DNA of 64,000 nt from Brooklawnia cerclae (GTDB lineage: Bacteria > Actinomycetota > Actinomycetes > Propionibacteriales > Propionibacteriaceae): the NCBI RefSeq assembly GCF_011758645.1, contig NZ_JAAMOZ010000001.1, positions 2,046,001 to 2,110,000 of the forward strand, in the 5' to 3' direction. Each line of letters begins with the position of its first letter. The stretch's first letter is position 1. Shown here in pieces: positions 20,534-29,238 of this stretch. Below the pieces are notes generated by a model. The model was given only the letters and a program-made list of their open reading frames with translations. It made no database searches and was not told the DNA's origin. The position numbers and the translations under genes are program-made.

Positions 20534-21592
20534 TCACTCCCCCTCGATCTGGTTGCAACGGATAAGGACCTTCGGGTACTTGCCGGAGACCTGGGCCTCG
20601 AAGGCCTCCACGGCGTCGTCGAGGTCGAAGACGGCCTCGGTCAGCGCCGCGAGGTCCAGTCGCGGCATCACCTGTGCGGCTCGCGGGTAGGCGTACGGCG
20701 AGATGTACAGGCCGGTGATCGTCAACTCGTTCAGGTAGCAGTACTGGTGGATGTTCAGCGGGAACTCGTAGCCCCCGGGGTACATGGCGGCGAAGATGAG
20801 CCGCCCGCCCCGAGCGGTGATCCGGGGAAGCGGCTGGATTCCGCGAACCGATCCCGAGCAGTCGATGACGACGTCGTAGCCGAGACCGTTGGTCAGCTCC
20901 CGGGCAGTGGCGACGACGTCCTGCGTGGTGGGATCGATGGTGTGGTCGGCCCCGTAGGACGTGGCCAACTCGCGCCGCTCGGCGATGGGCTCGATGAGCG
21001 TCAGGCTCGTGGCACCCATGATCTTGATCAACTGGAGTGTCAGCAGGCCGATCGGGCCCGCGCCGCAGATGGCGACTCGTTCACCGACCCTCGGACGCAC
21101 CTTGTCCATCACCCGCACGGCCACCGACGTGGGCTCCAGCAGGCAGCCGACCCGCAGCGGCACGTCGTCCGGCAGTTTGTAGACCTGGGACTCGTGCCAC
21201 ACGATCGTCTCGGCCATGCCCGGGCGGTTGTACTCCTGGAGGGACTCGCAGAACTGCTGCTGCCCGTTCTGGCAGTAGTAACAGGTGCCGCAGAAGCGGA
21301 CGAAGTTCCCGGCGACGCGGTCGCCGACCTTGAGCCCTTTCTTGGTCGCCTTCGGGCCGAGTTCGGCGATGACACCCGACAGCTCGTGGCCGATGCCGAT
21401 GGGTACGTCGGTTCCGAAGATCCCCTCGACCAGATGGGGGTCGGAGCCGCAGATCGAGCAGTAGGCGACCTTGATCCGGACGTCCTCGTCACCGAGCGGC
21501 TGCTCGGGGATGTCGAGGACGCCGACGGCGCCCCGGGTCTGGGGATCGGGGTCCCTCAGACTGCCGATCTTCACTACGTTGACACACTTCAT
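20534..21592 (-). CDS. zinc-dependent alcohol (polyol) dehydrogenase (cluster 1)
   Basis: This 352-aa medium-chain dehydrogenase has catalytic zinc ligands in CSICGSD and GHE. The structural zinc loop is FCGTCYYCQNGQQQFC with four cysteines, and the NAD-binding motif is GAGPIG. It belongs to the sorbitol/threonine dehydrogenase group and probably oxidises a polyol or sugar to a ketose. Its start overlaps the stop of the transporter gene (ATGA), so they are coupled. It is close to the enzyme at 24794. Confidence 0.88.
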   Translation of the reverse strand: MKCVNVVKIGSLRDPDPQTRGAVGVLDIPEQPLGDEDVRIKVAYCSICGSDPHLVEGIFGTDVPIGIGHELSGVIAELGPKATKKGLKVGDRVAGNFVRFCGTCYYCQNGQQQFCESLQEYNRPGMAETIVWHESQVYKLPDDVPLRVGCLLEPTSVAVRVMDKVRPRVGERVAICGAGPIGLLTLQLIKIMGATSLTLIEPIAERRELATSYGADHTIDPTTQDVVATARELTNGLGYDVVIDCSGSVRGIQPLPRITARGGRLIFAAMYPGGYEFPLNIHQYCYLNELTITGLYISPYAYPRAAQVMPRLDLAALTEAVFDLDDAVEAFEAQVSGKYPKVLIRCNQIEGE

Positions 21593-23175
21593 TTCTGGGA
21601 GTCCTCCGTTGTCTCGCGTTCGTCAGGGGGATCGATTGTCGATAGAGGTGCCGGCTCGGCTCCCCGCTGTGGGGCGTGGTCGTGATTTCGAGCCGCACGC
21701 AGCGCTTCGCCTTCGGCCACGAGCGCGCGTTCCTCGTCGTTCACAGGCTCGACCAGCCCGTCCCTGACCGCGATCTTGTGCTGGATCTCCGCCACCTTCT
21801 CCTCGGAGAGGTCGTAGGAGAGCCCGAAGATGATCAGGGTGACGATGAGGATGCCCGCGGGCAGCCAGGACGACATGAGATGGATGCCGTTCAACGACTG
21901 CTGGGTCTGCTGCGCGACGCCGGGCGCGTAGTCGACCACGTCGAGGATCAGGGTGGGGATGACGCCGCCGAGCAGCATCGAGAACTTGAGCCCCAGCCCG
22001 ATGAGCGTCATGACGATCGCGGTGAGCCGGCGTCCGGTGTGCAGGTCGCCGTATTCGACCGGGTCGGTGATGATCGCCCACAGAACGCCCATCAAGATGC
22101 CGTAGCCGAACGAGCTGACACCGCGGAAGGCCAGCATCAAGACGATGCTCGACGGTGGCAGCAGACCGAGCAGCAAGGCACCGGCGGCACCGATCGCCAG
22201 CCCGAGCAACACGGTGCCCTTCTTGCGTATCCGCTTGACCAGCCACGGAACGATCGGGACGCCGATCACCGACGGCAGCACGTTCATCATCGAGAACCAG
22301 GCGACCATGTCGGGCCGCTGGGCGTAGTAGGTCATGTAGTAGACACCGGACGACGACTGGACGGTGTTGAAGCCGTAGACGCCGAAGAAGAGGAGGAACA
22401 TCATGACCACGTACTTGTTGTGGGTCAGCTGATAGATCACGTCCTTGAATCCCGGCGGATCCTCGTGGGAGGTGACCTTGATCCGCTCCACCACCTGGGT
22501 GGACGCCCAGAACAGCGTGGCGACCATGATGACGGCCAGGAAGACCGTCGTGGTCATGTAGCTGCTCTGCAGGGACAGGAACCTCGACAGCCAGCCGCTG
22601 ACCAGCGGCAGCGCCAGGGCCACGATGACGCCGCCGCTCTGCGCACACATCATGCGGATGCTCTGGAGCTTGGTGCGCTGCGTCGGATCTGCGGTCATCA
22701 CGCTTGCCAGCGAGATGTAGGGGTTGATGATGACCGAGTACAGGATGTTCAACAGGTTGTACGTCACGTACGCCCAGACGATCTTCATCCCGTAGCTGAG
22801 GTCCGGGGTGGTGTAGGTCAGGACGGCCATCAGTCCGAACGGAACCGCACCGAAGACCACCCACGACTTGTACTTGCCCTTGGGCGGATTGGATCGTTCC
22901 GCGATCGTCCCCATCAGCGGATCGGCGAAGGCATCGACGAACCTCGACAGCAAGAACATCAGAGTCACGTCCGCTACCCGCAGTCCGAAGATGTCGGTGT
23001 AGAAGAAAGTGATGTACATCATGATCGCCTGGAACACCAGGTTCATGGCGAAATCGACAGATGAATAGCCGAGTATTTCTCTTGATCTGAGCCGGTAATA
23101 TCCCGGCTCGGCGCCTGACATCTCCCATTTGGATTTGTCTGGAGTGGCAGCCGAAAGCGCATTCTGATAGCTCAC
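21589..23175 (-). CDS. GPH-family (MelB-like) sugar transporter (cluster 1)
   Basis: This 528-aa membrane protein has twelve predicted helices. The N-terminal MFS/GPH signature includes DPLMGTIAERSNPPKGKYKSW, and a longer hydrophilic tail (about residues 470-528) is rich in Glu and Arg. GPH carriers move sugars with H+ or Na+. First gene of the leftward operon, it lies opposite a LacI regulator, which suggests induction by its substrate. Confidence 0.88.
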   Translation of the reverse strand: MSYQNALSAATPDKSKWEMSGAEPGYYRLRSREILGYSSVDFAMNLVFQAIMMYITFFYTDIFGLRVADVTLMFLLSRFVDAFADPLMGTIAERSNPPKGKYKSWVVFGAVPFGLMAVLTYTTPDLSYGMKIVWAYVTYNLLNILYSVIINPYISLASVMTADPTQRTKLQSIRMMCAQSGGVIVALALPLVSGWLSRFLSLQSSYMTTTVFLAVIMVATLFWASTQVVERIKVTSHEDPPGFKDVIYQLTHNKYVVMMFLLFFGVYGFNTVQSSSGVYYMTYYAQRPDMVAWFSMMNVLPSVIGVPIVPWLVKRIRKKGTVLLGLAIGAAGALLLGLLPPSSIVLMLAFRGVSSFGYGILMGVLWAIITDPVEYGDLHTGRRLTAIVMTLIGLGLKFSMLLGGVIPTLILDVVDYAPGVAQQTQQSLNGIHLMSSWLPAGILIVTLIIFGLSYDLSEEKVAEIQHKIAVRDGLVEPVNDEERALVAEGEALRAARNHDHAPQRGAEPAPLSTIDPPDERETTEDSQK

Positions 23176-23530
23176 GAAGCCATCCTTCCTGGACTGAATC
23201 CCAGAGCTGGCTCAGGCATCGTTGCCCGCAACGACCAGCTAGGCGCTAGTCACTATATGACACGTATCACCTCGATTGGAAGAGCCTGACCGAAAGAAAG
23301 AAGCCACGTGTCACCTGAACGGCTTTGGGGGGGCGCGCGTCCGCATCCGAGTCACCTAGTGACGGCTGATTGGCGCACGGTGGTGACCCAGGACGAAGCG
23401 ACCCGCGGGCGCAAGACGCGCCGGCTACACGAGCCGGGTGCTCTAGCATTGGTCTTCAGCGAAGCCAGCCTCGGGTGCATCGTGGCGCGGCAACCGATCC
23501 CGGACGCTCGGTCGCCTGGTAGTCGAAGGA
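23176..23530. promoter_or_regulatory. divergent promoter region with two GTCAC/GTGAC palindromes
   Basis: This 355-bp gap separates the cluster 1 transporter from its LacI-type regulator. GTCACTATATGAC (23249-23261) and GTCACCTAGTGAC (23350-23362) are palindromes about 101 bp apart, a spacing that allows looping. On the minus strand, TTCCAA (23276-23281) and TATAGT (23252-23257) with an 18-bp spacer form a promoter that the first palindrome covers. A related direct pair, CACGTATCACCT (23261) and CACGTGTCACCT (23305), also occurs. No binding data are available. Confidence 0.5.
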
Positions 23531-24586
23531 GTGTTCGAATTGTCGTCCAGAACCCCCGGCCGGAACCCCACCAGGGCGGACGTCGCGCTGCGCGCCCAGA
23601 CCTCGCCGGCCACGGTGAGCTACGTCGTCAACAACGGACCCAAGTTCGTCTCCGACGAGACTCGGCAGCGAGTGCTGCGCGCGATCGAGGAACTCGGGTA
23701 CCAGCCGGATCCGGTGGCCCTGTCCTTCCGGGGCTCCGACTCGAACGCCATCGGGATGCTCGTCCCCAATTTCAACGGCCCCTTCTTCTCCGATCTCGTC
23801 GCCGAGGTGGAACGTCAGGCGTCCAGGCGCGGCAAGGTCGTGCTCGTCGGGTCGACCGGCTATCACCCCTCCGCCGAGCGGGACATGCTGCAGACCTTCC
23901 GGAACCGGCGGGTCCAGGCCGTGCTGGTGATCGGGCCCACCTCACACGTCGGCACCTCACTGTCCACGTCGTCCGTCGTGCACGGGGCCGTCAACGTGCT
24001 GCGGTTCGACACCACCCGGGACGTCGTCCCGGTGGGTATCGCACAGCGCGCCGCAGCCCGGGAAGCGGCCAGGCACCTGCTGGGGCATGGCAGGCGACGA
24101 GTCGCCGCCGTCTTCGGTCCGGTCGCCCATGACGTCTTCAACATCCGTTACCGCGGCTGGCGAGACGCGACGGCCTACACCGCGGCGCAGACGAAGGACC
24201 TCGTCCGCCGCGCCGAGTACTCCTTCCAGGGCGGCTTCGACGCGACCATGGACCTCTTCACCCAATCGATCCTGCCGGACGCGCTCTTCGTCTCGAACGA
24301 CACGCAGGCGATCGGGGCGCTCAGTGCGCTCCACCGGCTCGGCCTCACCGTGCCCGACGACGTGGCCGTGGTCTCCATCGACGCCACCGAACTGAGCCCG
24401 TTCCTGATTCCCCCGCTCACCTCCGTGCGTCAGCCCACCGACCTGATCGCCGAAGCGGCGCTCGACATCGTCGACAGCCCCGAGCACTCGCTTCCCAAGG
24501 ACGTCCGTGTGCCCTTCTCGCTCGAACTGCGTGAGTCGTGCGGATGCCCTCCGCCCGCTGCGACGACGCCTCGGGCAGACGACTAA
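23531..24586 (+). CDS. LacI-family transcriptional regulator (cluster 1)
   Basis: This 351-aa regulator has an N-terminal helix-turn-helix (about residues 14-60; ADVALRAQTSPATVSYVVNN) and a hinge helix, followed by a periplasmic-binding-protein-like sugar-sensing domain ending in SLELRESCG. The GTG at 23531 follows GAAGGA. It is divergent from the GPH transporter operon and probably represses it in the absence of the sugar. Confidence 0.9.
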   Translation: MFELSSRTPGRNPTRADVALRAQTSPATVSYVVNNGPKFVSDETRQRVLRAIEELGYQPDPVALSFRGSDSNAIGMLVPNFNGPFFSDLVAEVERQASRRGKVVLVGSTGYHPSAERDMLQTFRNRRVQAVLVIGPTSHVGTSLSTSSVVHGAVNVLRFDTTRDVVPVGIAQRAAAREAARHLLGHGRRRVAAVFGPVAHDVFNIRYRGWRDATAYTAAQTKDLVRRAEYSFQGGFDATMDLFTQSILPDALFVSNDTQAIGALSALHRLGLTVPDDVAVVSIDATELSPFLIPPLTSVRQPTDLIAEAALDIVDSPEHSLPKDVRVPFSLELRESCGCPPPAATTPRADD

Positions 24587-24616
24587 GGAATCACTGATCA
24601 ATGTGGGCAACGCTGG

Positions 24617-24674
24617 CTGAGCCTGTCGAAGCCCGTTGCCGGACGGCAGTTCCACGACCCTTCGACAGGCTCAG
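24617..24674. repeat. inverted pair of the dispersed CGACAGGCTCA repeat
   Basis: CTGAGCCTGTCGAAG (24617-24631) and CTTCGACAGGCTCAG (24660-24674) are perfect inverted copies of the element seen at 318 and 6020. They form a 15-bp stem with a 28-nt loop after the LacI gene. Confidence 0.8.
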
Positions 24675-24733
24675 GGATCGTTGATCAGCGTTTCCCTAAG
24701 CAAACGGAGGGCCGCGTCCCCCCTGCCGGAATG

Positions 24734-24782
24734 CCCGACGGCCCGGCGGGACGATACGGGATCGCTCCGCCGGGCCGTCGGG
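24734..24782. terminator. bidirectional hairpin between convergent genes
   Basis: CCCGACGGCCCGGCGG (24734-24749) pairs perfectly over 16 bp with its complement at 24767-24782, leaving a 17-nt loop. It lies between the ends of the LacI gene and the dehydrogenase, so it can end transcription from both sides. Confidence 0.7.
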
Positions 24783-24793
24783 TGGTGGGCCGG

Positions 24794-25846
24794 TCAGTTC
24801 AGTTCATTGCACTGGACGATGACCTTCGGGTAGGCCCCCGACATGTGGACCTCGAACGCCTCGGTCGCCCGTTCCAGCGGGAAGACCGCCTGGGTGAAGA
24901 CGTCCAGGTCGAGCTCAGGAAGCAGTTGGAGCGCCCGTGGAAACGCATAGGGCGACACGAACAGGCCCGAGATCGTCAGCTCGTTGAAGTAGCAGATCTT
25001 GGCGATGTTGAACGGCATCTCGAACTCGTTGGGGTACATGGCCCCGTAGATGAGCGTGCCGCCCCTCGCGGTCACGAGAGGAAGCGTCGGCGCGGCCCTG
25101 ACCGACCCGGACGCGTCCAGGACGACGTCGTACCCCAGCCCGCCGGTGATCTCACGGGCCGCTTCCACGACGTCGACGGCGGTGGGGTCGATGACATGGA
25201 CGGCACCGAATCCCTTGGCCAGCTCCCGGCGCGCGGCGATCGGCTCCACCATCGTCAGCGACGTCGCCCCGTAGCGTGCGAGCAACTGGGTGGCGATCTG
25301 GCCGATCGGCCCGCCACCGCACACCAGGACGCGATCACCCGCCTTCGGCTTGAGCTTGTCCATCATCCGCACGCCCACCGAGACCGGCTCGAGCAGGCAG
25401 CCCTTCAGCAGGCCGACCGAGTCGGGCAGCTTGTACACCTGCGACTCGTGCCAGACCACGTACTCCGCCATGCCCGGGCGCTGATACTGCGACACCTCGG
25501 TGCAGAACTGCTGGCGTCCCGTACGGCACCAGTGGCACGTCCCACAGAAACGGAGGAAGTTGCAGGCCACGCGGTCGCCCACTTTCAGGCCGTTGACGGT
25601 GGCCCGGGGGCCGATCTCCTCGACGATCCCCGAGACCTCATGGCCGAGCCCCTGCGGAACGTCCCAGGAAAAGGCCCCCTCGGCCAGGTGCGGGTCGGAG
25701 CCGCAGATCGCGGCGTAGGCCAGCCGGATCTTGACGTCCTCGGGGCCGACCTCCTGCTCGGGGAAGTCGATCACCTCAACCTTGCCGCGCTGATCCAGGT
25801 CGGGGTGGTTGAGCCGACCCATCTTCGTGATGGCGACAGTGCGCAT
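24794..25846 (-). CDS. zinc-dependent alcohol (polyol) dehydrogenase (cluster 2)
   Basis: This 350-aa medium-chain dehydrogenase is closely related to the one at 20534. It has CGSD catalytic-zinc and GHEVSG segments, a structural zinc loop FCGTCHWCRTGRQQFC, and the nucleotide-binding motif CGGGPIG. It is the last gene of the second cluster, ending at the shared terminator. The recurring PYAFPRALQLLPELDLD and PYAYPRAAQVMPRLDLA segments show that the two genes are paralogues. Confidence 0.88.
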   Translation of the reverse strand: MRTVAITKMGRLNHPDLDQRGKVEVIDFPEQEVGPEDVKIRLAYAAICGSDPHLAEGAFSWDVPQGLGHEVSGIVEEIGPRATVNGLKVGDRVACNFLRFCGTCHWCRTGRQQFCTEVSQYQRPGMAEYVVWHESQVYKLPDSVGLLKGCLLEPVSVGVRMMDKLKPKAGDRVLVCGGGPIGQIATQLLARYGATSLTMVEPIAARRELAKGFGAVHVIDPTAVDVVEAAREITGGLGYDVVLDASGSVRAAPTLPLVTARGGTLIYGAMYPNEFEMPFNIAKICYFNELTISGLFVSPYAFPRALQLLPELDLDVFTQAVFPLERATEAFEVHMSGAYPKVIVQCNELN

Positions 25847-25880
25847 GACTATTCCCTTTCTCCGTTGACCTCGGACGCGC

Positions 25881-27278
25881 TCACAGCTTCTCGACGACCT
25901 GGTCGTCGCCCTGCTGGGCCAACTCGTCCACGATCTTGTTGTACGTCGACTTGTCGAGTTTGTAGAAGCGGAGGCAGAGGGCGCCGACCAGCATCAGGAC
26001 ACCGACGAAGATGTGCGCACTGAAGTTGATCCAGAACAGCGCGTTCGAGGTCTGCTCGGCGTTCGCCTCGTACCCGATCCAGCTGAGAACCCAACCGGAG
26101 GCGGCCGTCGAGAAGGCCGTACCGATCTTCATGGCGAAGGTGGTGAAAGCCGACACGAATCCGGCCGCGTGCACCTTGTACCGCGAGATCGTGAACTCCG
26201 TGGTGTCGGGCACCATGCCGAACAGGCTGGCCAGGATCATCCCTTGTCCGATGCCGATGAACACGCTCATCGCGTAGTATCCCCAGATGCCGGTCTGGGT
26301 CTGTATCGGTAGGAAGAAGCACACGATGCAGGCGATGCCAGCCACTACGAACCCGATCATCGGCAAGGTGCGTTTATTGCGCACCTTGACCACGAGCGCA
26401 GAGATCGAGAAGGCGCCGACGACGCTGAGGATCGATTGGATAGTGGTGTTGTCCGCGAACAGAAGCTGGTTGCCCGCGTTGTAGGTGAAGTAGTAGAGCC
26501 TCATCGACATGCCGCCCTGGAGGATTCCCCAGGCGGCGAACGCTCCCACCAGCGCCCACACCGGGATGTTTCCGCGCAACGCGCCGAACAGGTGCTTGTA
26601 TCGCACCTTCACGTACGGGACCTCGACGACCTCCTTGTTCGAGAAGAACGCGATGAGATAGAAGGGGAAGGCGATCAGGGAGAAGATTACGGCCGCCCGC
26701 TGATAGCCCAGCGCGGAGTTGCCCTGTCCTGCCCATTCCACGACCCGGATCAGGCCGAAGGACAGGATCGTCGTCGCGAGGAAGGCCCCGGTCATCCGGT
26801 AGCTCGCGAGGCTCGAGCGCTCGTTGGCGTCCCGGGTCAGGGCGGCCGGAAGGGCGCTGTAGGGGATGTTCACCAGGGAGTACAGCACCACCAGGGTGAT
26901 GTAGGTTCCCGTGGCCCACATGAACCTGCCGCGATCGCTCCAATCGGGGAACGTCGAGAACGTCAGGATGTTCATGATCAGCATCGGCACACAGGCGAAC
27001 AGGATGTACGGCCGGTAGCGGCCCCAACGGGTCTTGGTGCGATCAGCCATGCTCCCGATGAACGGGTCGATGATCGCGTCGAACGCCTTCGGAACCATGA
27101 GCATCGTCCCGACCGCTGCTGCAGAGAGCAGGGCGACGTCGGTCAGGAAGTACATCAGGTAGCCGCTGACCAGCGACCAGCTCATGTTGTTGGCAAAATC
27201 ACCGGAGGCGTACCCCATACGCCTCCATACGGAAAGCGATACTCGCTTGCTTGTCTCAGGCACCGTGGCAACGGCCAT
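25881..27278 (-). CDS. GPH-family (MelB-like) sugar transporter (cluster 2)
   Basis: This 465-aa, twelve-helix carrier has the GPH motif IIDPFIGSMADRTKTRWGRY near the N-terminal third. The ATG at 27278 was chosen for its GGAGGG ribosome site; the frame extends ten codons further upstream. It lacks the long acidic tail of the cluster 1 transporter. It lies between the transketolase pair and the dehydrogenase and is probably part of the same transcript. Confidence 0.88.
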   Translation of the reverse strand: MAVATVPETSKRVSLSVWRRMGYASGDFANNMSWSLVSGYLMYFLTDVALLSAAAVGTMLMVPKAFDAIIDPFIGSMADRTKTRWGRYRPYILFACVPMLIMNILTFSTFPDWSDRGRFMWATGTYITLVVLYSLVNIPYSALPAALTRDANERSSLASYRMTGAFLATTILSFGLIRVVEWAGQGNSALGYQRAAVIFSLIAFPFYLIAFFSNKEVVEVPYVKVRYKHLFGALRGNIPVWALVGAFAAWGILQGGMSMRLYYFTYNAGNQLLFADNTTIQSILSVVGAFSISALVVKVRNKRTLPMIGFVVAGIACIVCFFLPIQTQTGIWGYYAMSVFIGIGQGMILASLFGMVPDTTEFTISRYKVHAAGFVSAFTTFAMKIGTAFSTAASGWVLSWIGYEANAEQTSNALFWINFSAHIFVGVLMLVGALCLRFYKLDKSTYNKIVDELAQQGDDQVVEKL

Positions 27279-27411
27279 CGTGTGACCCTCCATTCGCTGA
27301 CGCTTCATTGCGTCGTCGGAGATTGGAACGTGGAGTTACGGGGGCCCGCATCTGATCGGCGGCCCCCCGACGGGGCAGCACGGAACCCGATCCGCGCCGC
27401 CCCGGTCCGGA

Positions 27412-28362
27412 TTACGCCAGCTGGCGCACGGCCTCGATGGTCGCGGCAAGGCCGAAACCGTACTTGTCTCGCAACTCGTCGGGCCCGCCGAAGCCGGCGT
27501 AGACCTGGGGAATGCCCAGCCGCCGGAATGCTCGCGGGGCCACGCCCTCGTCCACCAGAGTGTCACTGACGATGCTCGCCAGACCGCCGTAGGCGAGGTG
27601 ATCCTCCACGACCACGATGCCGTTGGTCTCCTCGGCCGCCGCGAGGATGGCCGCCCTGTCCACCGGCTTGAGCGTGAACATGTCGATCACCCGCGCCGAG
27701 ATCCCGTCCGCGGCGAGGGCCTCGGCCGCGTCCAGGCACTGGGCGACCAACTCACCGTAGGTGATCAGTGTCACATCGCTGCCCTCGCGAGCGGTGATCG
27801 ATCGGCCGATCGTGTAGTCCTGCTCCCCGGGCTGGTAGAGCACCTGGTCGGCCTTGCCCTGCGACAGCCTGATGTACAGGGGGCCGGGGACGTCGATGGA
27901 CTGTGTGAGGAGGTCACGCACCATGTTCGGGTCGCTCACCGCCGTCACCGTCATGTTCACGATCGAGGTCATCAGCGCGATGTCCTCGATCATGTAGTGG
28001 GTGGCACCGCCACCGGAGACCATGCCACCGTGGGTCGAGATGATCCGCACCGGGAGGTTCGGGTAACCGATGTCGGTGCGGCACTGCTCGAAAGCACGCA
28101 TCGTCAGGAACATGCCCATGCCGACGACCATCGGGATGGCCCCCTCGTAGGCCAGGCCGGCGGCCACGGACATGCAGTTCTGCTCGGCGATGCCGACGTC
28201 GATGAACCGATCCGGATGGTTGCGCTTGAACTCGTTGAGGGACTGGCCGATGTCGGGGGTGAGTGCCCACACGTTGTCATGGGCCGCTCCCAGCGCGTCC
28301 AGCGTGTCGCCCATCACCGAGCGGGCCGACAGCATGTCTCGGAAGTTGAATGTGACAGGCAT
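27412..28362 (-). CDS. transketolase, C-terminal subunit (cluster 2)
   Basis: This 316-aa subunit has the catalytic Glu in VGIAEQNCMSVAAGLA and a conserved C-terminal domain ending IEAVRQLA. Its ATG directly follows the TAG stop of the N-terminal subunit gene, so the two proteins are made in step. It parallels the copy at 18654. Confidence 0.9.
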   Translation of the reverse strand: MPVTFNFRDMLSARSVMGDTLDALGAAHDNVWALTPDIGQSLNEFKRNHPDRFIDVGIAEQNCMSVAAGLAYEGAIPMVVGMGMFLTMRAFEQCRTDIGYPNLPVRIISTHGGMVSGGGATHYMIEDIALMTSIVNMTVTAVSDPNMVRDLLTQSIDVPGPLYIRLSQGKADQVLYQPGEQDYTIGRSITAREGSDVTLITYGELVAQCLDAAEALAADGISARVIDMFTLKPVDRAAILAAAEETNGIVVVEDHLAYGGLASIVSDTLVDEGVAPRAFRRLGIPQVYAGFGGPDELRDKYGFGLAATIEAVRQLA

Positions 28363-29214
28363 CTACTTCACCAGTTCCTCTCGCCCCGCGCGCAACGACG
28401 CCAGCGCCCGCTCGAGATCCCGCTGATTGACCGATCCGGCGTGCCAGCCGATGTCTCCCTCCATGAAATCCACGCCCTTGCCCTTCACCGTGTGGCAGAC
28501 CACGGCGGTGGGCAGGCCCGAGCCGGACGACGGCAGGGCGTCGACGGCGTCGACGAGCTGGGACATGTCGTGGCCGTCGATCTCGATGACGTTCCAGCCG
28601 AAGGCGCGCCATTTGTCCTCGTACGGTTCGAGGACGACACGCTGCTCCGACATCTGGGTCATGAACTGCTTGTTGCGATCGATGAACGCCACCAGGTTGC
28701 CGAGGCCGAGGCTGCGGGCAGAGATGGCCGCTTCCCAGACCGATCCCTCGCACGACTCGCCGTCACCGATCAGCGTGAAGACCCGGTGGCTGCGGCCCTG
28801 CTGGCGCGCCCACGCCGCCATGCCGACGGCGAGGCCCAGCCCGTGCCCGAGCGATCCGGTCGAGCACTCCACGCCTGGCAACTGCACCTTGCAGGGATGC
28901 ATGCCGTAGGCGCTGTCGAGCTGTCCGTACGTTCGGACGATCTCGTCGTAGTCGAAGAAGCCGCGGATCGCCATGGCGATGTACATGCATACCGCCGCGT
29001 GGCCCTTGCTGAGCACGAACCGGTCGCGCTCGGGCATGCGGATGTCGTCCGGATCGACGTTCATGGCGTATTCGTAGAGGACGGTGAAGATATCGGCCGC
29101 CGACAGGTCGCCGCCGATGTGCACCGCCCCCTCGTAGGTGCCGCAGAGCTGGACGAGCTTCACCCGTAGCTCGTAGGCGAGATCCTCGAGCCGTGCTGTC
29201 TCAGCTGTGGTCAT
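28363..29214 (-). CDS. transketolase, N-terminal subunit (cluster 2)
   Basis: This 283-aa protein has the TPP-binding motif GDGESCEGSVWEAA and FIDRNK. AVHIGGDLSAADIFTVLYEY mirrors the cluster 1 copy. It lies 24 bp from the third dehydrogenase and is coupled to the C-terminal subunit. Confidence 0.9.
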   Translation of the reverse strand: MTTAETARLEDLAYELRVKLVQLCGTYEGAVHIGGDLSAADIFTVLYEYAMNVDPDDIRMPERDRFVLSKGHAAVCMYIAMAIRGFFDYDEIVRTYGQLDSAYGMHPCKVQLPGVECSTGSLGHGLGLAVGMAAWARQQGRSHRVFTLIGDGESCEGSVWEAAISARSLGLGNLVAFIDRNKQFMTQMSEQRVVLEPYEDKWRAFGWNVIEIDGHDMSQLVDAVDALPSSGSGLPTAVVCHTVKGKGVDFMEGDIGWHAGSVNQRDLERALASLRAGREELVK

Positions 29215-29238
29215 GTCATCTCCTTTCTGTGGTGGGCA

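Noticed and set aside
18477-20690. Very long forward open frame opposite the sugar genes (similar ones at 864, 14928, 20471, 24731 and 27598)
   Set aside because: These are shadows of well-identified genes on the other strand (epimerase, transketolase, dehydrogenase, tig), rich in His, Arg and Asp as expected for G+C-rich antisense frames.
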